Source of the DNA: Persicimonas caeni
GTDB lineage: Bacteria > Myxococcota_A > Bradymonadia > Bradymonadales > Bradymonadaceae
Length of the DNA stretch: 64,000 nucleotides
Direction: 5' to 3'
Assembly (NCBI RefSeq): GCF_006517175.1
Contig: NZ_CP041186.1
Coordinates: 6,165,074 to 6,229,073 of the forward strand
Position numbers and translations under genes: made by a program. Position 1 is the first letter of the stretch. Every line of letters begins with the position of its first letter. Under the pieces are notes generated by a model, which had not been told where the DNA came from, did not search any database, and worked only from the letters and a program-made list of their open reading frames with translations. Positions 55,433 through 64,000 of this stretch are shown piece by piece.

Positions 55433-56044
55433 ATGGCATATCGACTGCACGAAGTTCATCCGTCGCTGGTTCACTATCCGCTGACGCTCCTGCCGATATC
55501 GGTGGGGGCCGACCTCGTGGGGACGCTCACCGGCAGCGACAAGCTCAAGGAGATTGGGCGCCTTTCGATGGCCGCGGGGGCGGTCTCGGCGCTGTTTGCC
55601 GGTCTGGCGGGCTTGGTTGCCCAAGAGGAGGTCGACCTCGACAACGAGGAGGCCCACGGCATGCTCACCTCGCACCGTAACCTCAACCTCGGGCTGATGG
55701 CGGGCTCGGCGCTGATGGCCTGGCAGCGAAGCAGGTCAGAGCCGGGGCCGGGCTACCTGGCGGCCGGGGTGGGCAGCATCGCCGGGTTGATGTGGAGCGC
55801 GTATCTGGGCGGCAAGCTCGTCTACAAGCACGGCGCCGGGGTCGAGCGGGCCGGCGGAGTGCTCGAAGGGGAGTCGCCCGAGTTTCGCCGCGGGCAGACC
55901 GCCGACTTGTTTCGTAAGACCGGCCGCCACCTGAAGGTCGGCTCGTCGCATACCGTCGAGCACCTCAAAGAGGGCGAGATTGCGCCGGTGATGCGTGAGC
56001 GTCGCGGCGGTTCGAAGACGAACGGGCAGCGGCCGTCGCCCTGA
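55433..56044 (+). CDS. DUF2231 membrane protein
   Basis: A 203-residue protein with GAGGGA before the start. It begins HEVHPSLVHYPLTLLPISVGADLVG, the DUF2231 opening in which the His residues sit at the head of helix 1, and has four hydrophobic segments up to about residue 130; the remaining basic tail is soluble. DUF2231 proteins are putative haem- or redox-associated membrane proteins of unknown function. Divergent from the YhhN-like gene. Confidence 0.78.
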   Translation: MAYRLHEVHPSLVHYPLTLLPISVGADLVGTLTGSDKLKEIGRLSMAAGAVSALFAGLAGLVAQEEVDLDNEEAHGMLTSHRNLNLGLMAGSALMAWQRSRSEPGPGYLAAGVGSIAGLMWSAYLGGKLVYKHGAGVERAGGVLEGESPEFRRGQTADLFRKTGRHLKVGSSHTVEHLKEGEIAPVMRERRGGSKTNGQRPSP

Positions 56045-56127
56045 AGGGTGTGCGCTTGGAGTTGAAGGGGCGGCGCGGCTTGTGCCAGATTGGGGGCCGG
56101 TTTTCGACTCCCGAATGGAGGTAGCAG

Positions 56128-56835
56128 ATGCGGCTCGTTTTTCGATTGGCGGTGATGGTGTTTCTGGCGGGCTTGGCGGCTCCTGCGTTCGCACAGGACG
56201 CCGGCGAGGCGAAGCTCGGCGCGGACGAGCTCGCCAAGAAGGTCGTCGAGGCGACCGGTGACCCGACCGAGCTCGACAAGCTCGCCTTTACCTTCGTGGT
56301 CGAAAAGGAGGGCAAAGCGGTCGTCAGCCGCCGGCATATCTGGAAGCCGAAGGCGGGCGAGCTCGAGGTCAAAGCGGGCGAGCAGACGATCGAGCTGACC
56401 CAGCTTCACGACCACGACCTGAGCAAGCTCGCCGACGACCCGAAGGCGAACGCGGAGACGTGGAAGAAGATCGCGCCGAAGAGCACCCCCGAAGAGGCGG
56501 CCAAGGCGTGGGCCTGGTTCGTCAACGACAGCTACTGGCTGCTGGTGCCCTCGAAGCTGTTCGACCCGGGTGTCAACCGCAAGCTCGACGAGCAGGGCCG
56601 GCTGGTACTGACCTTCGGCGACGTCGGGCTCACCCCGGGCGACCGCTACATGATGACCGTCGACCGCGACAATTGGCAGGTGAAGCGCTGGGATTTCGTG
56701 CTCGAGAGTGGCCGAAAAGGCGGGTTCGCGTGGACCGACTACAAGAAAGTCGGCCCGCTCGAGTTGTCGACGAAGCGCGTGGCCGACGGCGGCAACTTCG
56801 TCATCCGCTTCGAGGACGTCGAGGCCGGCGAGTGA
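56128..56835 (+). CDS. Hypothetical secreted protein
   Basis: A 235-residue protein with GGAGGTAGCAG before the start and a clear signal peptide (LVFRLAVMVFLAGLAAPAFAQ). The mature part is beta-rich with alternating charged strands (FTFVVEKEGKAVVSRRHIWKP, YMMTVDRDNWQVKRWDFVLE), a layout reminiscent of LolA/LolB-like folds, though I see no diagnostic motif. It is likely periplasmic. Single gene, convergent with the MopE-like lipoprotein gene. Confidence 0.7.
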   Translation: MRLVFRLAVMVFLAGLAAPAFAQDAGEAKLGADELAKKVVEATGDPTELDKLAFTFVVEKEGKAVVSRRHIWKPKAGELEVKAGEQTIELTQLHDHDLSKLADDPKANAETWKKIAPKSTPEEAAKAWAWFVNDSYWLLVPSKLFDPGVNRKLDEQGRLVLTFGDVGLTPGDRYMMTVDRDNWQVKRWDFVLESGRKGGFAWTDYKKVGPLELSTKRVADGGNFVIRFEDVEAGE

Positions 56836-56855
56836 ACCGTTTGCCTCGACAGGCC

Positions 56856-58616
56856 TTAGGGTGCGTCAATGCCGACGACGAAGCTTCCGACCGTGTTGTC
56901 GGTGGTCTCGTCGGCGAAGGGGAGGGCGCCGGTAAAGCCAGCGGCTGCGACCACACGGCCGTCGGGCAACCAAACCAGACTCTCGGGGTACATGTAGAAG
57001 GAGGCGGTCAGATTATATACCCAACTCGCGCCCGTTTGCCCCGGGTTGATGAGGAGTGCGTTGCCGCGGCTTTCTTGGAGATGTGCCGTCGCGCTTGCGA
57101 AGGTTAGGGTCTCGTCACCGGGGCCGGTTACGTCCGCCAGAATGAGTTCGGCGCCCGAATCGCGCAACACGTATTCCTTACATGCCTCGTCGAGGGGGTT
57201 CTTGAAGTGGCGCAGCGAGGGCGGCAGTAGCGTCGCGCCGTCGACGTCGATCTGGGCCAACACCACATCCGAAATGCCTTCGGGCGCATAAGTGATCCCG
57301 TCGAGGGTCGTAGCCGCCACCAGCGTGCCGCAGAGGCGCAGATCGCCGGCTTGATCGACGGCGATTCTCTCCAAGAGGACCCCCTCGACGTTTTGTTCCG
57401 CATGGCCGGGGCCCCGCGCCGCGCCGGTCGTGTGAAAGTCGAAGACGAGCGATTCGTCGAAGCCGAGGTTGGCCACGGCGAACCCCTTCGTACCTGCGAG
57501 AGACAAATGCACCCCGTTGAGCATTTTCTGAGCGTCGATTCGACGGAGCCAAGCGGAGCCATCTTCAATGGTACCGTCTGCGGCGAGGCCGAACTCGAGC
57601 AGGACGAGTCCGTCGTCGTTGATCTCCAACGTCTCGCCGGCGGCATAGCCTCCAAACTGTAGGTCAGGGTTGACGACGGCCCATAAATCGCCCTCCGAGT
57701 CGAACGCGAGGTCCTTGACCTCGAAGTCGGTATACGCCCACAGACGTCGGTAGGAGACGAGTTGCCCGTCGGTTTTGGACAAGACGAGCAAGACGACCTC
57801 CTGCCCCCATTGTTCGGGATCGCCGAGGGGCACTTCTGTCTCGTCGACAGTGACCGCTGCATCGACGTCGATGCCGACGACCACGTAGTCATCGTTGACG
57901 GCGATTCGGCTGACGCCTTGATTCTCGACACTTATGACCGGCTGGACCCATTGCACGCTTCCGTCATCGCCCATGCGCGCGATGACCGTGTTGCTCGCCT
58001 GGCGCTCCACGACGACGTCGCCGAGTTCGACGCGGCCGGTGAAGCTGGCTGTCATATAGAGCTCGCCGTTGGCGTCATGGGTCATATCGATGGAGTCGAG
58101 GATGCCGGGGAGCTTCGTCCACTGCACCGAGGGACACCCGGCGAAGTCGGCAGATGCGTCGACGCTCCCGTCGCAGTCGTCGTCGAAGCCGTTGCAGGTC
58201 TCTTCGGCGTCGGGGTTGATCCAGGCCGCGGCGTCGTTGCAGTCGCCGCCGTCGGGGGTGAAGCCCTGAGGGCGATCGCAGGCGAGTGTGCTGTTGTCGG
58301 TGGTCCCCCAGCCGTCTTCGTCGGCGTCGCGAAAGTAGGTGGTCGGCCGGGTGCCGTCTTCGCACTGCGGCGCGGCGTCGGCTTCGACATCTTCTTCGAC
58401 GTCCCCACCCACGTCGGCGCTCGACGCGCCTACTGGTCGGCACACACGGTTATTTGTCTGCGGCGACGGCTTGCACTCGTAACCGGGAGCGCAATCGGCG
58501 GTCGTCTGGCAGACGAAGGCGGTGCTGGTGTCGTAAACCTCCGTCTGACAAGCGGACAGGCCGCTCAGAAGGAACCCCGCGCAGGCGATGAGCCATAGCT
58601 TTGTCGTCATCTTCAT
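56856..58616 (-). CDS. MopE-motif lipoprotein
   Basis: A 586-residue predicted lipoprotein (signal peptide, lipobox LSAC). A Cys-rich module around CQTTADCAPGYECKP (about residues 35-60) precedes a MopE-like metal-binding motif at about 95-150: DADEDGWGTTDNS, GFTPDGGDCNDAAAWINPD and CNGFDDDCDGSVD. The remaining 430 residues are beta-rich with blade-like repeats of a seven-bladed propeller style (MTHDANGELYMTASFTG, LAFDSEGDLWAVV, IAVDQAGDLRLCGTL). MopE in Methylococcus binds copper, but this motif is widespread in myxobacterial secreted proteins. It is the second gene after the TPR-containing protein, seven bases away. Confidence 0.82.
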   Translation of the reverse strand: MKMTTKLWLIACAGFLLSGLSACQTEVYDTSTAFVCQTTADCAPGYECKPSPQTNNRVCRPVGASSADVGGDVEEDVEADAAPQCEDGTRPTTYFRDADEDGWGTTDNSTLACDRPQGFTPDGGDCNDAAAWINPDAEETCNGFDDDCDGSVDASADFAGCPSVQWTKLPGILDSIDMTHDANGELYMTASFTGRVELGDVVVERQASNTVIARMGDDGSVQWVQPVISVENQGVSRIAVNDDYVVVGIDVDAAVTVDETEVPLGDPEQWGQEVVLLVLSKTDGQLVSYRRLWAYTDFEVKDLAFDSEGDLWAVVNPDLQFGGYAAGETLEINDDGLVLLEFGLAADGTIEDGSAWLRRIDAQKMLNGVHLSLAGTKGFAVANLGFDESLVFDFHTTGAARGPGHAEQNVEGVLLERIAVDQAGDLRLCGTLVAATTLDGITYAPEGISDVVLAQIDVDGATLLPPSLRHFKNPLDEACKEYVLRDSGAELILADVTGPGDETLTFASATAHLQESRGNALLINPGQTGASWVYNLTASFYMYPESLVWLPDGRVVAAAGFTGALPFADETTDNTVGSFVVGIDAP

Positions 58617-58623
58617 GGTCCCC

Positions 58624-59436
58624 TCAGAAGCGCGTGGTGAAGGTAAACTCGACTCGGTCCGCGCTCGCGCCCAGGGCGAGGTCGGTGTCGGAGGCCGTGT
58701 CGGGAGTGGAGGCGGCGTCGGCGGTGAACAGGTAGATGCCGACGCTGGTGATCACGGCGCCGGTGATGGCGGTCGCGACCGCGGCGGTGTCGAGGGTGTT
58801 GGCCCGGTCTTGGCGCTCGAAGGCGTCGGCTTGAGAGACTCCCTCGACCTGATTGAAGCCGTTTCGGTCGGCGGCTTCGAGGTCGCTGCGAATGCTGCGT
58901 GCCCAGAGGTGCAGGCCGCCGGCGGCCAATAGCGCCGCGCCGCCGGTGGCCGTCGCCGTCCACGCCCAGGGCTTGAGGTTTGCCGGCTGGCGTTGGACGA
59001 TGATGCGCACCGCGCCCGATTTGGCGGGTTTTTCGACGGTGGTCGTCGAATCTCGGCCCGATTGGCACGCCTCGTCGAGTTTGACGAGGTAGTCGTCCTT
59101 CTTGCTCGCGATGAATTGTGGGTCGGGTTTGGCGATGGCCGCGACCTCTTCGACGCGGCTGAACGCCGCTCGTGCTTGCTCGCAGCGCCCCATCAACTGG
59201 TAGGCGCGCCCCAGGTTCAGGTAGGTGATGTTGAGCGCGCCTTCCTGAAGGGAGTCTTCGAGGAGGTTGATCGCCAGAGAGTATTTCCCCTGCTCGATCG
59301 CCTCGACCGCGCGCGTGTTCAACTCGAATTGTCGATCAGAAGGCTCGGCGATGGGTTGGTCGGCGAAGGCCGGTGCGGACCATAACAGCGTCGAGACGAT
59401 GGCGAGTAAATAGCTCACCCGGTACAGATGCTTCAT
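58624..59436 (-). CDS. TPR-containing envelope protein
   Basis: A 270-residue protein with a signal peptide (VSYLLAIVSTLLWSAPAFA). Residues about 28-105 hold two or three TPR-like helices (FELNTRAVEAIEQGKYSLAINLLEDSL, ITYLNLGRAYQLMGRCEQARAAF). The C-terminal half has two hydrophobic stretches (ATATGGAALLAAGGLHLWA and AAVATAITGAVITSVGIYLF), a layout common in myxobacterial PEGA/TPR proteins. The start at 59436 leads directly into the signal peptide. It lies seven bases before the MopE-like lipoprotein gene and is probably co-transcribed with it. Confidence 0.75.
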   Translation of the reverse strand: MKHLYRVSYLLAIVSTLLWSAPAFADQPIAEPSDRQFELNTRAVEAIEQGKYSLAINLLEDSLQEGALNITYLNLGRAYQLMGRCEQARAAFSRVEEVAAIAKPDPQFIASKKDDYLVKLDEACQSGRDSTTTVEKPAKSGAVRIIVQRQPANLKPWAWTATATGGAALLAAGGLHLWARSIRSDLEAADRNGFNQVEGVSQADAFERQDRANTLDTAAVATAITGAVITSVGIYLFTADAASTPDTASDTDLALGASADRVEFTFTTRF

Positions 59437-59581
59437 TAAATTTCCGTTTGATACACGTTGAAGCGCCGGAATTGTGCCGTGCAGGTTAGAATAACCAGTT
59501 CGCCGCTGCAACGAGGCATCGAGGTGGCCGGATGGTGGTAGGTCGTCTGCGGTGTTGTGAGAGCCGCGGGCCTCTGGCATC

Positions 59582-62365
59582 ATGGCCAAGCGTTCATTCC
59601 TGAAAGCGATTCAGTCGATGGCCAATGTGAGCGGAAAATGCCCGTCTTGCGATGCGCAGGGCGAAGTAGGTGCGCCTTGTAAGGGCAAGGCGTGTCAGAA
59701 ACGCGGCTACCACTTTATCCCGGAATCGTTCTGGGAGCGCGCCCATGCCGGGAAGGACGGAACCCCCGACCCGCTCATCGGCTTGTTGATTGGCGACTTC
59801 CTGGTCGTCGACCTGCTGGGAGCCGGCGGTTTCGGCAAGGTGTGTCTGGCGCTGCAGAGCCCGCTGTTCCGGCTGCGCGGCGCGCTCAAGCTCATCGAGT
59901 TTCCCAACGACAACGAGGAGTTCCAGAAGGCGCTGCTCGAAAAGTTCCAGGGCGAAGCCGAGGTGCTGGCCGAGCTGAGCCACCCCAACATCGTGCGCCT
60001 GATCAAATACGGCACCCACCGCAAGCGGCCGTATCTGGTGATGGAGTTTCTCGAGAAGGGGATCACGTTGCGCGACGAGATCTTTCGTCGAGCGCGCGCC
60101 AAGAAGGCGTTTACCCAGGAGGAGTTGCGCCACATCTTCGAGCAGCTGCTCAACGGATTGGAGGCCGCCCACGCCCAAAAGATCATCCATCGGGACCTGA
60201 AGCCCGAGAATATCATGCTCCAACGCGTGGTCGGCAATCCGTACCACGTGCGCATCCTCGACTTCGGCATCGCCAAATTCGTCGAGGGGCAGGGGACGAC
60301 CAAGTGGCCGCTGGGCTCGCCGAGCTACATGGCGCCCGAGCAGGTCGGCTTGCAGAATCTGGGGACCTGGACCGACCTGTACGCGGTGGGCGTGATGTTC
60401 TTCGAGCTGGTGACCGGTCGGCGCCCGTTTCCGGGCAGCTCGGACGAGGCCATCATGGCCAAAAAGCTCAAGGACGATTTCGACCCCTTCGAGCAGGTGG
60501 CCGACCTCGAGATTCCCGAGCCGACCGTGGCCTTCATGCGCCGGGCGATCGCCAAGAATCCCGAAGACAGGCACCAGATCGTCGCGGAGTTCCGCGAGGA
60601 CATGGAAGTGGCGCTCGGCGAGCTTGCCGGCCAGGGCGGCGCGATCGGGCCGGGCGGCCGCGAGCTGACGTTTTTGCTCCAGTCGAAGGATATCGTAGAG
60701 CTGGGCGATACCTCCGCGCCCACACGCCTCGGCGAGTCGAAGCCGCCGGCGATGCCGGGCGAGGATGAAGAGAGCGAGGGCGGCAAGAAGGCTTCGTCGG
60801 GTCTGGGCAAGATTGCCGGGGTCGGCGTAGTCGCCGCGCTCCTCGCCGCCGGCGCGCTCGGGATCGGGAGTTGGCAAGGGCTGCTGGGGGCCGACGAGGG
60901 CGAGCCGTCGACGCCGCGAGACGAAGCCGTCGTCAGCGCCGCGGACGCCGGCGCGGACGCCGACCTGCATGGGGTCGCCGAAGAAGGAAAGGTCGCCGAA
61001 CATGCGGTCACTGAACAAGGTGTCGCTGCGGAGCTGTCCGACGCGTCGACCGCTGCGTTGGACGCCGAGGCAGAACCGGAGGACGCGGGAGAAGCGCAGA
61101 CGGACGCGTCCGACGCCGGCGACGTCGATGCGAATCCCGACGTGGGCCCGGCGCTGCCCGCTCACGCCATCGTCGGGTTGTCGGCGGGCAAATACCACAC
61201 CTGCGCGCTGCGCGCCGACGGCAAGATTCGCTGCTGGGGTGCCAACCTCGAGGGCGAGTTGGGCTTGGGTCATACCCGAAAGCTCGGCGATAACGAGGCG
61301 GTCAACTTTGTGGACCCGCTCGACCTCGGCACGCCTGCCCGCCAAATCGCGGTGGCCGGCGACCGGGACTCGTCGTTTAGCTGTGCGCTGCTCGAAGGAG
61401 GCAAAGTGCGCTGCTGGGGCGCGAATGCTCACGGCCAACTCGGCTATGGACACACGAACGCCATCGGAGACGACGAGGGCTTGGAGGGGTTGCAGGACGT
61501 CGCGCTAGGGGCCAACGCCACGCAGCTCGCCGCCGGCGCCTCGAAGTTCGGCTCGCATGTATGCGCGCTGCTCGAAGATGGGACGCTGCGTTGCTGGGGC
61601 AGCGCTAAATTCGGCAAGCTCGGCTACGGGCACACTAACGTTATCGGCGACAACGAGCTGCCCACGGCGACCGGCAAGGTGGCTACCGGCAGCAAAGTCG
61701 CCGCCGTCGCCGCCGGAAAATACAATACCTGCGCCATCCTCGAAGACCGCTCGATGCGCTGCTGGGGATGGAATAGCGAGGGCCAGTTGGGGCTTGGGCA
61801 CACCGAAAATGTCGGTGACAACGAAATCCCCGCCAGCGTCGCTCCCGTCGATGTGGGCGGCGACGTCGAGCAGGTCGCGGTGGGCCGGCGCCACATCTGC
61901 GCGGTCATCGAGGGCGGTGACGTACGCTGCTGGGGCTGGAATAACCACGGCCAACTCGGCCTCGGCCACACCGACAATATTGGCGACGACGAAACGCCCG
62001 CGTCGGTCGACCCCGTCGAGCTCGCCAGCGACGCTCAGCAGGTGGTGGCCGGCGAGTTGCACAGCTGCGCCTTGCTCGACGACGGAGGCGTGCAGTGCTG
62101 GGGTGACAACAAGTTCGGCCAGCTCGGCTACGGCCACGAAAACCCCGTCGGCGACACAGCCACGCCTTCGACCGTCGGCAAAGTCTACCTCGGCGCCAAA
62201 GCTACCGCGCTCGCCGCCGGCGCCTACCACACCTGCGCGCTGCTCGAAGATGGCAACGTGCGCTGCTGGGGCTACAATGAACACGGCCAGCTCGGCTACG
62301 GGCACTCGAACGACATCGGAGACAACGAGCCGCCGGGGAGCGTCGCAAATGTGGCGGTGGAGTGA
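59582..62365 (+). CDS. Ser/Thr protein kinase with zinc-ribbon-like N-terminus and RCC1 propeller
   Basis: A 927-residue fusion. Residues about 19-42 have paired Cys (CPSC, CKGKAC) followed by a His, like a small zinc ribbon. A Hanks-type kinase follows (about 70-345): GAGGFGKV loop, Lys103, HRDLKPEN (Asp205), DFG (Asp227), GSPSYMAPE. A single membrane helix lies at about 405-425, then a DAG-rich linker and seven RCC1-type repeats (HTCALxxDGxxRCWGxNxxGQLGYGH) to the end. The kinase is cytoplasmic and the propeller extracytoplasmic, so the propeller may sense an external ligand. Such kinases are abundant in Myxococcota. Residues needed for activity appear intact. Confidence 0.9.
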   Translation: MAKRSFLKAIQSMANVSGKCPSCDAQGEVGAPCKGKACQKRGYHFIPESFWERAHAGKDGTPDPLIGLLIGDFLVVDLLGAGGFGKVCLALQSPLFRLRGALKLIEFPNDNEEFQKALLEKFQGEAEVLAELSHPNIVRLIKYGTHRKRPYLVMEFLEKGITLRDEIFRRARAKKAFTQEELRHIFEQLLNGLEAAHAQKIIHRDLKPENIMLQRVVGNPYHVRILDFGIAKFVEGQGTTKWPLGSPSYMAPEQVGLQNLGTWTDLYAVGVMFFELVTGRRPFPGSSDEAIMAKKLKDDFDPFEQVADLEIPEPTVAFMRRAIAKNPEDRHQIVAEFREDMEVALGELAGQGGAIGPGGRELTFLLQSKDIVELGDTSAPTRLGESKPPAMPGEDEESEGGKKASSGLGKIAGVGVVAALLAAGALGIGSWQGLLGADEGEPSTPRDEAVVSAADAGADADLHGVAEEGKVAEHAVTEQGVAAELSDASTAALDAEAEPEDAGEAQTDASDAGDVDANPDVGPALPAHAIVGLSAGKYHTCALRADGKIRCWGANLEGELGLGHTRKLGDNEAVNFVDPLDLGTPARQIAVAGDRDSSFSCALLEGGKVRCWGANAHGQLGYGHTNAIGDDEGLEGLQDVALGANATQLAAGASKFGSHVCALLEDGTLRCWGSAKFGKLGYGHTNVIGDNELPTATGKVATGSKVAAVAAGKYNTCAILEDRSMRCWGWNSEGQLGLGHTENVGDNEIPASVAPVDVGGDVEQVAVGRRHICAVIEGGDVRCWGWNNHGQLGLGHTDNIGDDETPASVDPVELASDAQQVVAGELHSCALLDDGGVQCWGDNKFGQLGYGHENPVGDTATPSTVGKVYLGAKATALAAGAYHTCALLEDGNVRCWGYNEHGQLGYGHSNDIGDNEPPGSVANVAVE

Positions 62366-62377
62366 GCGGGTGGAGGT

Positions 62378-63022
62378 ATGAGCAACGATACCAACCAAAA
62401 CGAAAACCCGGAGCCGTATAAGGTCGTCGCCGGGTTCGGCGAAGCCGAGTACGTGGTCGAGCGCAGTCGGTTCATCGGGCGTGCGTTGCCGGTCGAGTCG
62501 GAAGACGAGGCGCTCGCCTACGTCGATGAGGTCAAAGAGGAACACTACGACGCGCGTCATGTCTGCTACGGGTTTCGCATCGGACGGGGCTCGCAGACGA
62601 TCGATCGGTGCAACGACGACGGCGAGCCGGCGCGTACCGCCGGGCTTCCAATCTGGCAGATTCTGGAGGGGCGCGAGATTACCGACACGTTGGTGGTGGT
62701 GATCCGCTATTTCGGAGGCATCAAGCTTGGGATGGGAGGGCTTGCGCGGGCCTACCGCGAGGCGGCCAGGCAAGCGCTCGACGAGGCCGGGGTCGAGCAG
62801 CGGTTTCCGTCGGTCGATGTCTCATTGAGCGTGCCGTACGCGATGCACGGCAAAGTCGAGCATCTGCTCGATCAGTTCGAGGGGGTTCGCGAGCGTGACA
62901 CCGACTTTACGGCCGATGTCACGCTGCATTTGTCGATCTATCGACGGGACCTGGGCAAGGTGACGAAGCGGTTGGCCGCGCTTCTCCAGTGCGAGCCCGG
63001 CGAGGTCTTCGACCAGTCCTGA
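62378..63022 (+). CDS. YigZ/IMPACT family protein
   Basis: A 214-residue protein with GGAGG just before the start. The N-terminal Impact domain is clear: RSRFIGRALPVESEDEALAYVDEVK, DARHVCYGFRIG, NDDGEPARTAGLPIWQIL and VVVIRYFGGIKLGMGGLARAYREAA; the C-terminal part is the DUF1949 ferredoxin-like domain. The function in bacteria is not established; eukaryotic IMPACT regulates Gcn2. It starts 12 bases after the kinase gene, so the two may be co-transcribed. Its 3' end overlaps the convergent gene by 85 bases. Confidence 0.88.
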   Translation: MSNDTNQNENPEPYKVVAGFGEAEYVVERSRFIGRALPVESEDEALAYVDEVKEEHYDARHVCYGFRIGRGSQTIDRCNDDGEPARTAGLPIWQILEGREITDTLVVVIRYFGGIKLGMGGLARAYREAARQALDEAGVEQRFPSVDVSLSVPYAMHGKVEHLLDQFEGVRERDTDFTADVTLHLSIYRRDLGKVTKRLAALLQCEPGEVFDQS

Positions 63023-63981
63023 CTGGGCATGCTTGCGGGGTTGGGGCGGCGCTTCTGTTGCCCCTGCTCGCCTTTCGAGGCCGTGTTCGGGCTTTGTCTC
63101 GGCAGTACGGCGGTGACGCGAAACTCTTCGCCGGACTTTGCTTCCGACCAACTTCCCCCCATCTCCCGTGTCAATTCGGCGGCGAGGCCCAGAGGCGTCG
63201 AGCCGTCGAGGGTGTTGCGCCGCAGAATACCGAGCAAGTCGAGGCGCAGGCTGCCCCGGGGCTTGCGGGGGGCGACGATTTCGAGGCACGCCCCCACCGA
63301 GCGCGAGCTGACGCGCACGCTGCAGTGGTTGTCACCCTCGGAGTCGAGCATGTAGGCGGCCAGCATGATGTAGACGAGCTGATACAGCCGCGGCCGGTCG
63401 GTGCGAAGGTACGCCGGGCGAAGTTGCAATTCGACGTGGGCGTTGAGAAAGCTGCCGAGCTGGTCGTGCACCCGCTCGACGGCGTCGGCCAAGTTGACTC
63501 GCTCGCTGTGGCCGCTCGACTCGGCGGCCAGCATCTCGAGCTCACTCACGATGCTGTGGATGCGGTTGAGGTTGCGCCCCAAGCGATCGACCATCAGCGC
63601 CATCTTGTCGTCGTCGTGAGGCACCATCGCGCTAAGCTGGCGCAGATAGCCCACGCAGGTGGTCAGCGGGTTGTTGAGCTCGTGGCCGACCGCGCCGGCG
63701 AGATCGGTCAGCGCATGCTCGTCGGCGACCATTGCCATGTCGTCGTCGATGGGCGCCAACACACGGTCCATCTCGAGCACACGCTCCATGTCGATGATTT
63801 GAGTGCGCTCGAGCGCTTGTTCGTCGCGCACGGTCGTGCGCAGCGACTCCGGCTCGTCGTCGAGCTGCCAGATGAGCATCTCGGGATTGGTGTCGTCCGC
63901 CGGCGCGCGCCCGTTCGATGAGCAGAGCCCGGCCGGCACACTCTCCTCTTCGTCTCGCCGTTCGCGTTTGGCCCACCCCAT
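62938..63981 (-). CDS. Histidine-kinase-like protein with degenerate ATPase domain
   Basis: A 347-residue protein as read; the frame stays open to the window edge, so the true start may be outside. A DHp helix with the H-box GHELNNPLTTCVGYLRQL is present at about 98-116, followed by a second DHp helix. The following ATPase-like region (QLVYIMLAAYMLDSEGD, then LEIVAPRKPRGS) lacks the N-box Asn and the DxGxG box, so ATP binding looks lost. It could be a phosphotransfer or scaffold protein of the ChpT style. The 3' end overlaps the YigZ-like gene by 85 bases, which is unusual; the last 40 or so residues may be a read-through extension. Confidence 0.65.
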   Translation of the reverse strand: MGWAKRERRDEEESVPAGLCSSNGRAPADDTNPEMLIWQLDDEPESLRTTVRDEQALERTQIIDMERVLEMDRVLAPIDDDMAMVADEHALTDLAGAVGHELNNPLTTCVGYLRQLSAMVPHDDDKMALMVDRLGRNLNRIHSIVSELEMLAAESSGHSERVNLADAVERVHDQLGSFLNAHVELQLRPAYLRTDRPRLYQLVYIMLAAYMLDSEGDNHCSVRVSSRSVGACLEIVAPRKPRGSLRLDLLGILRRNTLDGSTPLGLAAELTREMGGSWSEAKSGEEFRVTAVLPRQSPNTASKGEQGQQKRRPNPASMPSQDWSKTSPGSHWRSAANRFVTLPRSRR

Positions 63982-64000
63982 CCGAATCGTCGACGGGCGG

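Overview
The window is high-GC bacterial DNA that looks like a member of the Myxococcota, most plausibly the Bradymonadales (Bradymonas/Persicimonas-like). This is an inference. It rests on three surface proteins ending in a MYXO-CTERM-type tail (small Cys motif, one membrane helix, Arg cluster), long DUF4215 Cys-rich arrays, a MopE-like lipoprotein, a Ser/Thr kinase fused to RCC1 repeats, and many short secreted lipoproteins. No rRNA or tRNA gene was seen.

Layout. 1-8 kb: tail of a truncated gene, a PIN-domain toxin-like protein, a giant beta-helix/DUF4215 surface protein and a MocR-type regulator. 7.4-16.9 kb: a second giant beta-helix/DUF4215 protein whose stop overlaps the start of a MenH-like hydrolase, then a second alpha/beta hydrolase, a DUF421 membrane protein, a thioredoxin-like lipoprotein, a metallophosphatase lipoprotein and a methyltransferase. 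17.1-20.4 kb: an adaptor/FtsX permease/ATPase efflux operon. 20.4-26.8 kb: a repeat island of 41-bp repeats, a 158-bp multi-hairpin tandem array and duplicated palindromic inserts; the array is split by a complete IS21-family element with a 6-bp target duplication. 26.8-31.1 kb: a second ABC efflux operon in the opposite gene order. 31-37.6 kb: glutathione S-transferase, a thrombospondin-type-3 calcium-binding surface protein, a di-haem peroxidase lipoprotein and a Dgk1/dolichol-kinase-like protein. 37.6-39.8 kb: a 161-bp MITE-like element, then a YceI-like gene and a small membrane protein behind a palindromic operator, followed by a MarR regulator. 41.7-45.8 kb: a tightly overlapped fdhD / YdeP-type molybdo-oxidoreductase / acyl-CoA-dehydrogenase-like operon. 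45.8-46.8 kb: a solo inverted copy of the 158-bp repeat carrying a 116-bp MITE with a 9-bp target duplication. 46.8-50.4 kb: an MMPL exporter and a CoA-transferase. 50.4-52.5 kb: a second repeat island of long-inverted-repeat units around a GxxExxY gene. 52.5-64 kb: a large membrane protein, a YhhN-like protein, a DUF2231 protein, a secreted protein, a MopE-like lipoprotein with a TPR partner, the kinase-RCC1 protein, a YigZ-like protein and a degenerate histidine-kinase-like protein reaching the window edge.

The core genes are ordinary envelope, efflux and redox functions. The most unusual content is non-coding: several families of structured repeats, two of which show paired base changes that preserve hairpins, nested inside one another in a way that lets insertion boundaries and empty sites be read directly.
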